Shown: positions 22,570 through 34,299, counted from the first letter of the stretch. The stretch is DNA of 64,000 bases from Cylindrotheca closterium (GCA_933822405.4 CAKOGP040002114.1:158306-222305), one strand, 5' to 3'. Made by a program: numbers and translations. Notes: generated by a model from the sequence alone, not told the origin.

Positions 22570-25209
22570 ATGCCAAACTTACTCGACGGGGAAGATCCTG
22601 AAAAGCTCAATGGCGACCCTTTCGAATTGCTTAGCAGTCTTGCTTTCGAACAACCGACTCTGTCACGACCTCACGCTCCACTGTCGAGCACAGCCGTGCT
22701 ATGTACAGGCAGCTGGGACATGCCTGCAACGAAGTCAACAAGTACTGGTACGCTTGACGAAGAAACACCATCACAAAGCAGCGAAGCTTCCGAGATTCAC
22801 AAAGACGAGCCTGACGAAAGTTCTTCCAGGAGGACAAACATGACGTCAAAAGCACCTCGAAGTTCTCGATTTTCACTTCTTGGAGCTGTTTCTGTGAGAT
22901 CATCCCAGCGAGCTCCTCGGCAAAAGGGATCTAGCTATTTAATCACAGCCAGTGATAGACAATTGGATGGCAATGTACCAGTACCAGTACCAGTACCGCC
23001 TACACAACCTCCCATGGATGATGATGCAGATGATGACGATGAAGAAGAAGTTATTCCAGGAGCTGAAGCCGTCGCCAGAGGTTCGGCAACTCTGCGACCT
23101 CTTCCCGCTGTACGAAAGGCATCCTCTGCCTCATCAGGAAAGCAACAGAGAAACGTTTCAGAGAGACCTGTTCGCATTTCCATGAGTGGAACAGAAATGT
23201 TCACAGAGTTGTCAGATGAACTTGTGGAGGCAGAACCAGTTAAGACCGAAGAAGAACTCATGACAGAAATCAGGATAGATACCGAAAAGAAGTACGAAGG
23301 GAATGCTCGCCGTAGCAAACTTCTAGTAGCCGAGGAGATAGATCTGGAAAGTGCTGAAGATTCGAGGAAACAACGAAGATTCAAAGAAATGGAATCGAGA
23401 TGTTTTACATCGCTCTGTTATTGCTTTTTCTTTATTCCTGTCCTCATTGTTGTTATCTTGACTGTCAAAAGAAACATAAGTGACGATACAGTTTTAACTA
23501 CGGATAATCCTACAGCATCCCCCACCTTTACAGAGGTAGTCACACCGTTCACGTGCGAGGAAGCAGCTCCCCTGAACGGAAACTCCTCCATCGTGGGTTC
23601 TACAAGAGGTGCTCCTTCTCCAGGAGATGTTCCACTCTGTTCTGGTCTGGCATCGAATGGCTTTGGTGCGTGGTTCGAATTCGTTGGTGACGGAAACGTT
23701 GTCAACTGCACGACTTGCGATCCGAACACCAACTTTGATACGCAGCTCAGTGTTTTTACCGGATCCTGCTCAAAGCTACAGTGCATTGCCGCAAACGACC
23801 AAGGCAGTTCAGAGTCGTGCGGCAGCCAGTCAAAGGTGGAGTTCAGTACCAACCCCGGTGAGACTTATTTCATATTTGTTCATGGAAAACGGGAGGCAGA
23901 GGGACAGGTCGTTCTCAGCTTGAATCCTGTCATGCAAGACAATGATTCTTGTGGTTCAGCCGGTCCCGTTTTGCCGTCAGGTCTCAGTGAAATCATTGGA
24001 AATACATGGTTTGCGGCAACCAGCAAGACCGCCGACAATTTTACTTGCTCGGAATCGACGGTTCCAGGCCTATGGTATGCAATGGATGGAAAAGACGAGA
24101 ACATGACCATCTCTACTTGTTCGGAAACAACCAAATACGATGGTGGCATTACTGTTGCAACCGGAGGATCGTGTAATGGTTTAACGTGTGTTTCTACCAC
24201 CAGTGAAGATTGCATTTCACCCTTTCGAGGAGCGATAAAAACGTTTTTTGGCAATGCTGGCACTACCTATTACGTCAAGATTCATGGCAGTGAAGCTGCC
24301 CGTGCAGCGGCACTGTCGTCTCGACGGCTGCAAGATGGAGCAAGTCCCGCTGATGGACAGTTTGGTATGGTAGCTCGAGATGAAGTTGGCGCTTCTGGCT
24401 TCTTTGTTAATAGGCAAGAAGCCTGTGAAGCGAGCCAAGATGTCGAGATTGATGGCGAGCCAACCACAGGCACCCTATATCAAACATCGAACTTGCTGTG
24501 GGATTCGTTCTGCGAGGGAGACGGTCAAGGTGAATATTTGCGAGTCACGGGAACTGGCCTGAATCTCACCGCCAATACGTGCAACGACGACACGGCAATT
24601 GATACCACGTTGGCTGTACTGACTGGCGATTGCTTAAATCAACAAATGGAATGCATTGCGTCGAATGATCAATTCTGTGGAGACCAATCATCTGTAACTT
24701 GGTTTGCCGAAGAAGGGGTGACATACTACTTGTTGGTCCGATCCGTTGGAGCAATTCAAGGGAAATATACTGTTTCATTGAGCTCGTTAGTAGATATTAT
24801 TGATCCAATACAACAGTGCGAGAGTGCTCGTATACGCGACGTACTTGGTGGAAGTATAGCTGCTTCACTAATTGGAGGGCAACCATTTCGATATGAACCC
24901 AAGCTGGCTGGAAGCTGTGGAACATCATCATATGACAAGAGCCCAGCAACCTGGTTCAAGTTGGATGACACTAGAGCAGGCACCAAACTTTTGCTTTCCG
25001 CGGAAGATTGCTACAATACAGCCCCTCTTGAGCTTACAGTCTTTAGCGGAAGTTGCGACGAGCTGATTTGTGTTGCAGGTTCTTCGGATTTTTGCAATGA
25101 AAATGTCGAATGGGAATGGGAAAATGGACTTCCGTACTATTTGATGTTCCACGGCCCTGATTCAATCGGCGCAACCTTTATATTCAGTGCAGACACAGTG
25201 ATCTCATAG
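22570..25209 (+). CDS. Type II membrane protein with Cys-rich repeated ectodomain
   Basis: Single-exon, 879 residues. The first 278 residues are hydrophilic, with VPVPVPVPP, an Asp/Glu run at 150-160 and several basic patches. One membrane span follows (about 279-299, FFFIPVLIVVILTV). The outer 580 residues hold four related modules of about 110-140 residues. Each carries a Cys near the start, a [AT]WF or LWY/LW aromatic step, a D-T-x-[LI]-x-V-x-[TS]-G-x-C core, a Cys-x-[AS] pair followed by N-D or S-D, and a G-x-[PT]-Y-[FY]-[LIV]-x-[VF]-[HR] ending (TYFIFVHG, TYYVKIHG, TYYLLVRS, PYYLMFHG). The pattern recalls bacterial PPC-type beta-sandwich modules, a comparison I make from memory. Likely a cell-surface or silica-wall-facing protein. 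No catalytic motif is visible. Confidence 0.78.
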   Translation: MPNLLDGEDPEKLNGDPFELLSSLAFEQPTLSRPHAPLSSTAVLCTGSWDMPATKSTSTGTLDEETPSQSSEASEIHKDEPDESSSRRTNMTSKAPRSSRFSLLGAVSVRSSQRAPRQKGSSYLITASDRQLDGNVPVPVPVPPTQPPMDDDADDDDEEEVIPGAEAVARGSATLRPLPAVRKASSASSGKQQRNVSERPVRISMSGTEMFTELSDELVEAEPVKTEEELMTEIRIDTEKKYEGNARRSKLLVAEEIDLESAEDSRKQRRFKEMESRCFTSLCYCFFFIPVLIVVILTVKRNISDDTVLTTDNPTASPTFTEVVTPFTCEEAAPLNGNSSIVGSTRGAPSPGDVPLCSGLASNGFGAWFEFVGDGNVVNCTTCDPNTNFDTQLSVFTGSCSKLQCIAANDQGSSESCGSQSKVEFSTNPGETYFIFVHGKREAEGQVVLSLNPVMQDNDSCGSAGPVLPSGLSEIIGNTWFAATSKTADNFTCSESTVPGLWYAMDGKDENMTISTCSETTKYDGGITVATGGSCNGLTCVSTTSEDCISPFRGAIKTFFGNAGTTYYVKIHGSEAARAAALSSRRLQDGASPADGQFGMVARDEVGASGFFVNRQEACEASQDVEIDGEPTTGTLYQTSNLLWDSFCEGDGQGEYLRVTGTGLNLTANTCNDDTAIDTTLAVLTGDCLNQQMECIASNDQFCGDQSSVTWFAEEGVTYYLLVRSVGAIQGKYTVSLSSLVDIIDPIQQCESARIRDVLGGSIAASLIGGQPFRYEPKLAGSCGTSSYDKSPATWFKLDDTRAGTKLLLSAEDCYNTAPLELTVFSGSCDELICVAGSSDFCNENVEWEWENGLPYYLMFHGPDSIGATFIFSADTVIS

Positions 25210-25664
25210 CTCTATCAGATTGCCTGCTGCTACAAAGTCGGGAATTTGCTACGAATATACAACATTAAGAAAACAGTTAGACCTTTCACTCTTTCCTGTT
25301 GAATGTATCATGTTTGCGGATAGATCATGCGGTCTGAAGCAAAAATTAAAAGCATGTCTGATGTTCCCGATATCCGTTCTAATATGGGCCATCTTTTGTC
25401 GAGGAAGCAAAAAAATTCGTGGAACTGTATTGTGTGTTCCGACTCAGATGATGTTGATTCTGTGTGACATGAAAAAAAGCGGGACAGATGAAGGCCATGC
25501 ATGATGCGGTTGGATCTATTCTTTGAATCGTGACGTCGTCAGAACAGAATACACTAGCAGTAGATCATGCTCTCTTACTACATAAGGTACTAGAACAATG
25601 TTCATGAGACTATTGATTTTCCATCTAACTTCTATACTGGATGAATGAACCTTAATCTATCATT
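25210..25664. other. Convergent 3' intergenic region
   Basis: Spacer between two convergent genes; only a non-conserved short frame (25220-25504) is present. Nothing else seen. Confidence 0.4.
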
Positions 25665-28600
25665 CTAATAAGCGCCGACCATATCCAAATCTTGAGTGGC
25701 CAAGATATCGTACACGCAACCCTTGCGGCTAAACTCATCTTCAAGTCTAGCACAAGCGGCTCCAGCTTGTACTTCGGAGACAGTATTCTCATCCAACCGA
25801 CGCTTGCGTCGTCCCTGTGGATTTTCTGGGACCAAGCACTTCTCTGGGAACTGTGGCCGAGATGCAGCATGGAAGAAGTGTCCATCAGAAGGCAGGACTT
25901 GCCATTCGTTTCCAAGTTCGGTAAAGTCGTGCAATACAGTGCTTCCATCGCGAGCATACGTGTTGCCAGTGCGGAAGTCTCCAGTGATACCTATAGACTT
26001 TCCAAAAGAAGTCTCAGAGGCGCCAATAATCTTCACTCCAACAAATTCCTTGAAGGTTTTGATTTGAATCTCTTCTCCCGGGTACAGACTACCCAAATCA
26101 ATTGTGTAGCGATCGGAGTTATGGTTGAGGGATACAGGGAAGCCAGATAAATCGGTCAATTCGCCCATGTGTTCGTAGTTAATCCAATAGCTGGCAGAGA
26201 AATCGGGCAGTCCTTCGATTTCAAGAATGTCATTGCCAATGCGAACGACAGCCTTTTCAATGTAACTCCAGAATCGAACAATCTTGGTGCGGATATGAAT
26301 ATCAATACCAAGGCCGTTGGAAAAGTCCTTGTCAGAAATCATGACAATATCGCACTGTCCGTGGAATTCAAAGTGCTCATTCTTCCATGTCTTGACTATA
26401 TAGACAAAGAGAAGGTCAGATGTGAGAAAGTGGTGTGTCAGAACCTTGATGGTGCCAATCTTCATTACTTACAGTGTGGATCACCATTCACCTCGGTTTC
26501 TGGCTTATCGTCTTTTGCAACTGGAGACGAGGTAGGGCCGGATGTAGGACCAGACGTTGGTCCACTCGTTGGACCTGATGTGGGGCCAGATGTTGGCCCA
26601 CTTGTGGGGCCAGCGGTTGGTACGGAAGTAGGTTGACTCGTAGGCCCGGAGGTAGGTGGAGAAGTTGGTCCCGATGTTGGTCCAGAAGTAGGTGGAGAAG
26701 TTGGTCCGGATGTGGGTCCAGAAGTAGGGCCAGTTGTAGGCCCAGATGTTGGTCCAGAAGTAGGTCCACTCGTTGGACCCGATGTGGGCCCACTTGTAGG
26801 CCCGTAGGCGGGTGGAAAAGTTGGTCCCGATGTTGGTCCAGAAGTAGGTGGAGAAGTTGGTCCGGATGTGGGTCCCGATGTTGGTCCAGTTGTGGGTACA
26901 GAAGTAGGGCCAGATGTTGGTTCACTTGTCGGTTCAGATGTTGGCCGGAATGTTGGCGCAGAGCTAGGTCCACTTGTTGGGTGCGAAGTTAGCACGGATG
27001 TCGGTCCTGTTGTGGGGCCACTTGTTGGTTCATTAGCATAGTCCGATATGACATCGTCACCCTTTTCTTTTTCCAGGTACACTTCGACAGCCTCTAACCC
27101 GAAAGTAACTGCTTCGATGAGACATCCGACAAGGGGCATATCTTCGCCTTCGGGGGTACACGCAGCGATCTCTTCTGGGGTGGCGTCGTCTAGAGCATCC
27201 TCAATAGTGTTATCGTAAGGCAACGTACAATTGTCGAAGAATTTAAAGTCGTAATCCCCATCATAGGTGAAGTGTGAATCGCCGGCATCTTCCAGACACC
27301 ATCCTTGGGAATAATTGTACGCCTTGCCAAGTCGTCTGTCAGTCTCGTTTCTGGGAATTGCGACTGCGGTCCCGTTGGTATCCATCCAGTCGTCAATCCA
27401 CTGTCCATTTGGACTACCAAGGATACCAACTAGAGTATCGTTGCACCGGCAATCGGCCAAAAGATAATTTACGTCGAAGAGGCAATGATTCTTCCATAGT
27501 CGCACCCGAACTTCAAGTCGCAAACGAGTTAGCGGGTACTCAACGTATACGTTGTGGCCTGAAACTTGGACACTTGCATCTTCCGTTCCAGTTCCATCCA
27601 TTATATTCTTGTATTGGTTGTCCACAAACAGCTGGACGGGGCAGGTCGCAATTTCCACAGAATCTTGAATTGAATTGGGTTGTGCGATTGACAGCTGTAC
27701 AACAGGAAGATTGTGGATACTGTTTTCGTGCACAACAACAGCAGTGGTGATGGCAGGACTTTGACCTGGCCCTACAATCTCCGTTCGAGCCTGGATCTCA
27801 AAATCGTTTTGTAACGACTTGAGGAAAGTTAGCTCTCCTTGGACGTGAACGTCGTACTTTTAATGAGACAATGAAGTTAGTCATAGGATCTCGACTTGGA
27901 AACAGAAATTTTTCGTCCTTCACATACCTTTACCCCATCAAACGTTTCGATGTGAGCTATAGAATTTTAAAGAGAAAACGACTAGTCAGTACAAATGCGA
28001 ATGCAGAAGCAAAAACAATCACGAAATAGTCGACTTACGATCGCCCCATCCTCGTGCTACACACATCTCGCAAGGGTCGTCTGGATTTCGACTCTGGACT
28101 GTCAATAGAAGAAAAAAATATTGATCAGCAAATGAGCAAAGTGAAGATGAGCACATGTCAACGTGATCCATGCAACTTACCAGACAAATCGACCACGGTA
28201 CCAATGAATCCTCTGTCGACAGTATCTATTGGGAGAATGAGGGAGAAGAAAGACAAAAGTCAGTCTTGCAAATGGGGTCATTGACTTCGATCTGAGCGGC
28301 AGTGCACGTACAGCTTCCTCTTGGTGCGACGGGACTAGGTGGTGGTCCATCACAATTGATTGTAATCCAATCGCCCCCTGGCAAATCAATCCCTCTGCTT
28401 GAAGAGCTCCGGAATGAAAAATCATATGTATTCATTGCATCATTGAAGAAATCGTCGTAGACCACCCTTTATATGAATTGAGATTGAGATCATCGATTAT
28501 GCGACGAATTGTTTCGAGCAGACAGGTCACTTACAGTAGGTCCTGAGTGTTATCCGGAGTAGTGTAGAACACACCAACTACCTCCCTACATTCGAACGTT

Positions 28601-30884
28601 CAACAATGAGCCCACAGACTTGTCCGTCATCTAAACCGAGCAGACAAATCACTTACTGGTTGGGAAACTCGACACTGTAACTGTAATCCGTAGACACCGT
28701 GGCGTACCCTTGAATCATGTACGAACTGTATCCAACGCCTTGGGCAATCTCGTAGCGAGTTTCATCGTCATTTGTTCTGTAGATGCAACGATCGTTTGTG
28801 CTCAGAATGTCAGCATAAACACCATCAAAAGGAATACTAAAGTCTTGCTTTTCAGGCCAAACAAAGAACCCATCAAGTTCAGCCCTCGCACAGCATTCGG
28901 CCGGTGGCGCAACAAAGGCATTGGGATCCACAGTCATAGTTCCAGATGAATTGTTCAGGGCAATTGGCGGAGGAATAGGTGCAAGAAATCCTGGCTTCCT
29001 TCTTGTGAGAATGCGCACTTGCTTTGGGCCAGTCCCAACAGCCATTTTTACAGAGACCCTCTCTCCCACTCGCGTGACTGCTGAATTATCAGAGTAACGA
29101 TGCTATAAGGAATGGAACGAAACAAAGAGCACTCATAACAGCGATTGGTCGACTTACGTGGCGGTGGCACTTGGGATTCGACACAGCTGGTGTCTTCATC
29201 CGGTGCTTCGTCGCAGTTGATCTTAAACCATGCGTCACCTCCCAGAACCATACCAATGTTCGTGGGACTGAATCCAGGTTCAAACTGGTTGTTGCCTTCA
29301 TATAGGGTCCCAACTTCGAAAACGCTATCAGTTGGTCTCCTGTGGATCAACAACACTGTCAGAATTATTGCATATCCAGGCAACCTAACGAATACCAGAC
29401 AAATAAAAATATATGTTACTCACAACAGGCTCAGAGTCTTGGAAGTATCAGTAGTAAAGACAATTCCAATAACATCTTGGCTGCAAAAAAAGGGAGTGGG
29501 GAATCAATAATGAGAATGACATCAATTTCCAAAGGGACAAGTCGAGGGCTAGTCAATGAAGGGTGGCGACTTACTTTGGGAATTGGACAATATTCTGGTA
29601 GACAGAATATTCATTTGAAGCTGGAAAAGCCTGTGCCATGTAAGCGTTGTAGGTCTCTCCGTATGGCAGCGCGAATTTCGTGGAATCTTGATACTTGATC
29701 ACATGACATCGATCACTATCATGCCACATGTCAATGTAAACGTCGGAGCTAATGGTAACATCCTGAGCTTCCGGCCAGATCTTGAATCCATCCAAATAGT
29801 CTTTTCGTCCTATATTAAATTTGTTCAGCATGGGCGTTGACAAGAGTGCGTCTGTCTCAAAGATTGGACAGATTCCAGGAGCAGACAAGGACCAAACCTT
29901 TGGAATGTCAGTTGCTGCTGAATATCCAGGCCGTGGCTTGGTGATAATGCGGGCTTGACGTAGATTGAATTCTGCTGCGATACTCAATGTGACGGTTTGG
30001 CCATTGGCTCCGACAGCTGGAACAGTCGGATATGATGAAAACTGAGAACCAGTCGGGTATGGGATGCCCAATTAAGCGTACACATCTGTACTTACCAGAA
30101 GAAATGCGAGGTTGAGCCTCTGGACAAGAATCGGTAGGCACCGAGTCTACGTTCACCTTAAACCACTCGTTGACCGAAAGGGTGAGTCCATTTGTTGTGG
30201 ATTGTCCACTGTAAGCATTGCCCCCATTCAACCCGAAGACTGGGTTTGAAATACGAATATGATCCGAGTATGCCACACCAACAATTTCTTGGCTATATGA
30301 AGGGAGAAGTGCACGTGGCCAAAGTGAGACTGATGCTATCAACACAGGTCCAATCTGAAATGATACATTGCCTTGACGTACTTTGGAAAATCAACAAAGT
30401 ATCTCGAGGTCGAAAAAGTGCCGCCCGAATCATGGATATTCAAAGCCTGAACCATGTAAGAGTTCATCTCTACTCCGTTTGGCAGTGGTACACTACTTCG
30501 GGGATCTGATGTTGCGGTGAAAGGTTGTCCATCACTAACGTAATCTACATTCACAACGGATGTAAGCGTCAATCCTTGTTGCTCGGGGATGATTTTGAAG
30601 CCACTGAGAAAACCTTTTCTTCCCCAATTCTCTGGTTGGTCAATAGGAGGAACGGGAATGACGTTCGGGTCAAAGATTGGGCAATAAAGATCAGCAGTTG
30701 CCATGTTCCAAGCCATTGGATTATCGACATCGGCCACATATCCAGAAAGGGGTCTTGTGAGGATACGAACACCCCTCGAACTAAACCCAGACGTCATCTG
30801 GATGGTGAAGGTGTCAGCTTGCACAGTTGCAACGACACTGTTCATCCACACAAATGTCGCAAGTAAGACCGAAGGCTTCATCAT
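25665..30884 (-). CDS. Secreted modular protein with three homologous modules, two vWD domains and a Pro-Thr stalk
   Basis: Thirteen exons on the minus strand: 30884-30382, 30292-30096, 30016-29575, 29480-29424, 29339-29158, 29080-28657, 28585-28535, 28466-28312, 28225-28181, 28098-28039, 27956-27928, 27856-26473, 26395-25665; 1419 residues. All junctions are GT-AG and keep frame. A signal peptide (MMKPSVLLATFVWMNSVVAT...) leads into three homologous modules of 210-235 residues (about 1-234, 234-460, 461-670). Each has an [IL]-[IL]-T-[RK]-x2-[PS]-G-[YF] start, GFKI-P-E-Q or GF-WPE-Q-D, and an FP-[NK]-Q-[ED]-[IV]-[IV]-G joint followed by a W[FI]-[KT]-[VI]-N-[CV]-D end. A first vWD domain starts GDPHIETFDGVKYDVHV (about 704). 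About 170 residues of PTSG repeats (about 991-1162) follow, then a second vWD-like domain starting GDPHFKTW. vWD domains mediate extracellular assembly and adhesion, so a frustule, mucilage or wall role is likely. Confidence 0.82.
26516..27031 (-). repeat. PTSG tandem-repeat stalk (12-bp units)
   Basis: About forty tetrapeptide units, mainly PTSG with PTTG, PTSP, PTSE and PTSA variants, run continuously inside the modular vWD gene. The unit is 12 bp at DNA level, and longer blocks such as the PTSPPTSGPTSG pattern recur, showing expansion by duplication. Pro-Thr runs like this are usually O-glycosylated extended linkers. Confidence 0.85.
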
Positions 30885-31611
30885 CGTGCAAATAGTGGAT
30901 TTGATTTTGTAAATGATTTACTATCATATCAAAAATACCTACCATTTGATGATTGATCCGCCTGCATTGCCAAATTTTTTGTTGGTACTCAAATTTTTAG
31001 GGATTATATACGACTCGTTACATCATTAAGTACGAGTCACGAATCATCCATTCGTTAAATGGATGGTTGTCATTGTTCAATAAATATTATTTAAGCTACA
31101 CGTGTCTCCAAACTCAGTAGATATCAAATCATCCAATTTTTTTTCTTTCCGAATTTTGATTTATGCCCCTTCATCCACCATATAAATGCAAAATAACACA
31201 TGGCCAAGAATAGGTTCAAGGTAGATCGATCAACCTCACATATTCAATACGAGTACTGGTACTGTTGGTGCTGGAACACGTACCTCCACCCTTCTGAACG
31301 GACATTTCTTCTGAATCCGTATCTTTTGCTTTTCCAAATCGCCATTTTTAAGGCGCTTTTAACTTTACAGTTGGAGTCAAAATCCATCATTAGTATCCAA
31401 AGTGTACAGATACTAGGGCTTAGCGAGTATCATATTTTTTAATTTCCAATCCACAGTATTTAGGTCCTACGGTAGCATTCCAACGCATCAATTTTATATT
31501 CAGCTGCAGCTTCTGTGAGCGCTGTTGGCAACAGAAAATAACAACCGCAATGGCTTCCATGAGCCAGTTGCAACAGAAAGCAAGCAGCTACATCAACCCA
31601 TAGCATCGGAG
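30885..31611. other. Divergent promoter region
   Basis: Spacer between the modular vWD gene and the chromodomain gene. The chromodomain frame opens upstream of its first ATG as far as a stop at 31516-31518, so a 5' exon could exist, but none can be pinned down. Confidence 0.4.
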
Positions 31612-32859
31612 ATGATAACAAACATCGAGAGCATCGGAAATATCAATGGCACTACTTCGGTTACCCCTGATAGTGGCTATGATTTCGGTGGTGCTGGTTA
31701 CGATGGTGAGTTTGAGTCCGAGTCACTCAACTATTCTGACGACAATATCACACTCTCTATCGACACTCTTCGGAGTAGTTTTTCCTTGCCATTTCTCGAA
31801 GATGAGGTTCAAAGAAACCGACCAAAGATCTCTAAGGAATCTTTTGCTACATCTACTCGGGTTATGGAATCAATCAGCAGTAAAGAAAACGGTTCTTCAA
31901 TCAGTAAAAACAGTACTCGCCATGTTGTTAAATCCCCTTTCTTAGAGAAACCACTCCCTATTCCCAACTTCAAATTCGATGCTAATTCTACTTCGACTCA
32001 CGACGACGACGATGCTTGTAGTCTGCACAATCAAGCAACACAACTACCCTGTGAACGATTTGCGGACGACTCCTCCCGTGATAGCACACTCGAAAAGACG
32101 CCTTTGCGAAAACGCAAGTCTGATCATACGTACTTGGACCCTCGGCCGTTTCGACGGTCATCACGGAAAAGAAAACCTGTAGACTTTGGCAAACGGAACC
32201 TGGAGGTATCGTCATCTGATTCTGAAGACGAGCACCCCTCTAGCGAGAGAAGGGAACCCAGAAGGGAACCCAGAAGGGACCCCAGCAGTTTCCCTTGTTC
32301 CCCAACTCTGACGTGTAGACTATTGGATCGGGACGACGTAGAACCGAAGGATGGGTTTTATGACCTCCAGGCAACTGTGAGTCGAAGAATCAAGCAAGAT
32401 TCTGAGGTTCCCATCTATGAGTATCTTTGTAGGTGGAATCCCACGTGGGAGCCCGCAAGTATGGTTGAGAAGAAGAAATGGAAGGGTGAGGGCAGCTGGA
32501 AGCTCGAGCTGATATTGGATACGAGGATGGTCAGAGATGGAGATATGTATGCTGAAGAATACCTATGTAAATGGGCCGATAGTTGGGAACCAGAAGACAA
32601 TCTCAGCGATGAAGCGCTACGTGTCGCCCAGAGTAGATTTCGAGATGGAAATGGCAACGAGGACGACGAGATTGAGCAGGGTAACGGTAGTGATGACAGT
32701 ACTGAAGGAAAATTTTCATTCAACGGAGTTGTGCATGATACACGCCTGGAGAGGGTGACTGCCCAACGCGAGTCCGCCAAAGAAGTAGTCAGACGAATTG
32801 TGAAGCAAAAGATGCACGACGAGCGCACCAATAACATTGCCAATGCTGCAGATGAATAG
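31612..32859 (+). CDS. Double chromodomain-like nuclear protein
   Basis: 415 residues from the first in-frame ATG (31612, MITNIESIGN). The N-terminal 225 residues are Ser/Asp-rich and probably disordered, with basic nuclear-localisation-like patches KTPLRKRKSD and RRSSRKRKPVDFGKR. A triple 12-nt duplication encodes RREPRREPRRDP (about 213-223). Two chromodomain-like motifs follow. One at about 252-284 contains YEYLCRWNPTWEPASMV, and a fuller one at about 297-339 has WKLELILDTRMVRDGD, then EEYLCKWADSWEPEDNL. The [VL]KW-x-WEP-E-[DE]-NL ending is the chromodomain hallmark. Chromodomains bind methyl-lysine histone tails; whether the aromatic cage is complete in either copy cannot be judged. The C-terminus is acidic, then helical. 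A heterochromatin role is inference. Confidence 0.7.
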   Translation: MITNIESIGNINGTTSVTPDSGYDFGGAGYDGEFESESLNYSDDNITLSIDTLRSSFSLPFLEDEVQRNRPKISKESFATSTRVMESISSKENGSSISKNSTRHVVKSPFLEKPLPIPNFKFDANSTSTHDDDDACSLHNQATQLPCERFADDSSRDSTLEKTPLRKRKSDHTYLDPRPFRRSSRKRKPVDFGKRNLEVSSSDSEDEHPSSERREPRREPRRDPSSFPCSPTLTCRLLDRDDVEPKDGFYDLQATVSRRIKQDSEVPIYEYLCRWNPTWEPASMVEKKKWKGEGSWKLELILDTRMVRDGDMYAEEYLCKWADSWEPEDNLSDEALRVAQSRFRDGNGNEDDEIEQGNGSDDSTEGKFSFNGVVHDTRLERVTAQRESAKEVVRRIVKQKMHDERTNNIANAADE

Positions 32860-33553
32860 TCGCCTGGTAATGACACGTGCTGAATACGATTCATTTTGGA
32901 TATGCTCCCCATGCAAATGAGATTTCTTCTGCCTCCATATGGATATTTTCATATTCCGTTCAGCTTTTCCAATAACATCAAAGATTCGCTACCTCGTAAC
33001 TGTCGAAATTGTCGATCACTTGTCGAAGGGTTGGAGGGCTGCACTCTTGGTTGACTTTCTTGAATTTATCACTGCCAGATGTAAGAACGATAAGCACGAA
33101 AGTGAGTCATTGTATGTTCGATCGAACGAATCAACCATTCATCTGTCCAACTCACCCTCGTGCAATCCCAAATATTGTGTTTCAATTCTTTCCATTTCTG
33201 AAAGTGCCGACTGTACTGTGACTGACAATGCAAAGAACACCGACTGTTCGAAGGTATCCATTCTCGTTTAACGATAAGCGACAGAAAAATTAAGGTGCGA
33301 TGCTCATGCTCGTGCAAGTTGGTCTACCAGTGCCCCGGTAGACATTTTGACATGGTTCATGTTGCCGATGCAATAGTTTTTTTCTGCCGGTAGGCTTGGT
33401 AAATGTATGTAATGATGATATTCCATTTCATTCCTATCGAAAAGTCAATGTCACACTGTACCGTACGAGGTAGCTTGTATTATAAAAGAATTATATTATT
33501 CGAGAGCTTGCTGCCATGATTCAAATGGATGATCATTCTATTCAAATGGATGA
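32860..33553. other. Intergenic region
   Basis: Convergent 3' spacer. A 110-codon open frame at 32939-33271 has no motif and no family resemblance, so it is not annotated as a gene. A direct repeat of ttcaaatggatgatcattct occurs at about 33518-33557. Confidence 0.4.
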
Positions 33554-34299
33554 TCATTCTTGGAGGGCCCATAGGTAATGCTCGTAGTCTTCGATGACTC
33601 CACCTTCATTCTCACGATTTGTCATAAACCAGCTTCGGCGAGACTCGTGTGCATCATCCAAATGTTTGTTCGCCTTGGCAACTCCCTTTGCCAGCGCCTT
33701 CTTGTGTTCATGGTGCTCTTCGTGATGATCTAGCTCGTGAAACAGCCCGTTGACTTCATTTTCTACCGCATGCAATACTGCTTTCTCTGCGTGTTCAATG
33801 GCATGCAATAGTCTATGGTCAGGATCGTCAAGCGCATATGGGTAGTGGTAGTCCTCGGGTAGAGTTGACATTTTCTTGATTCCAATGTCGGTCTTTACTC
33901 TTTTTACTCCTCTCTTTACAGCTTTTTGCGCCTTTTTCTTGACTGCTGCCTTGTCATGATGGTCCATCTCATGAAACAGAGTATCAACCTCTTTCTCCAT
34001 CACCTTTGCAACATTGTGTTCTAGATTTCCGATGGCACCAAATATTTGTTTCTCCGCTCGTTCGTAGTCATCGTCGAATGCCTGTACAGTCGGTGAGGTC
34101 TTGCCACTGTTATGGTGAAGGAGTACAAAGGCGATGGTCAGTCATGCATGACGGATACTCGGAATGCTATTGCATTGGTTGAAGAAGCAACTTACCCTCG
34201 CGGAATTCCAAATGGTGAATTTCGGTTATGCGTTGTGAACGGTGTTGACTGGACTGCAGTCACCAATGTTGAGAGCATCAATTGTTTCAGGATCTTCAT
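33554..34299 (-). CDS. Small secreted His/Glu-rich protein with internal duplication
   Basis: Two exons, 34299-34196 and 34106-33554, with an 89-nt intron (GTAAGT...CAG); 218 residues. Exon 1 encodes a signal peptide (MKILKQLMLSTLVTAVQS) that is missed if translation is taken only from the internal ATG at 34003. The mature part holds two related modules: about 47-105 (with KEVDTLFHEMDHHDKAAVKK) and about 120-185 (with NEVNGLFHELDHHEEHHEHK). Both are amphipathic, Lys/Glu/His-rich and probably helical. No Cys pairs, no enzyme motif, no recognised family. Histidine clusters could bind metal, but that is speculation. Confidence 0.65.

Noticed and set aside
26633..26992. Arg/Ser/Trp-rich plus-strand frame
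   Set aside because: Antisense of the PTSG repeat; the repeat keeps all frames open.
32939..33271. 110-codon frame
   Set aside because: No motif, no signal peptide, neutral composition; probably chance.
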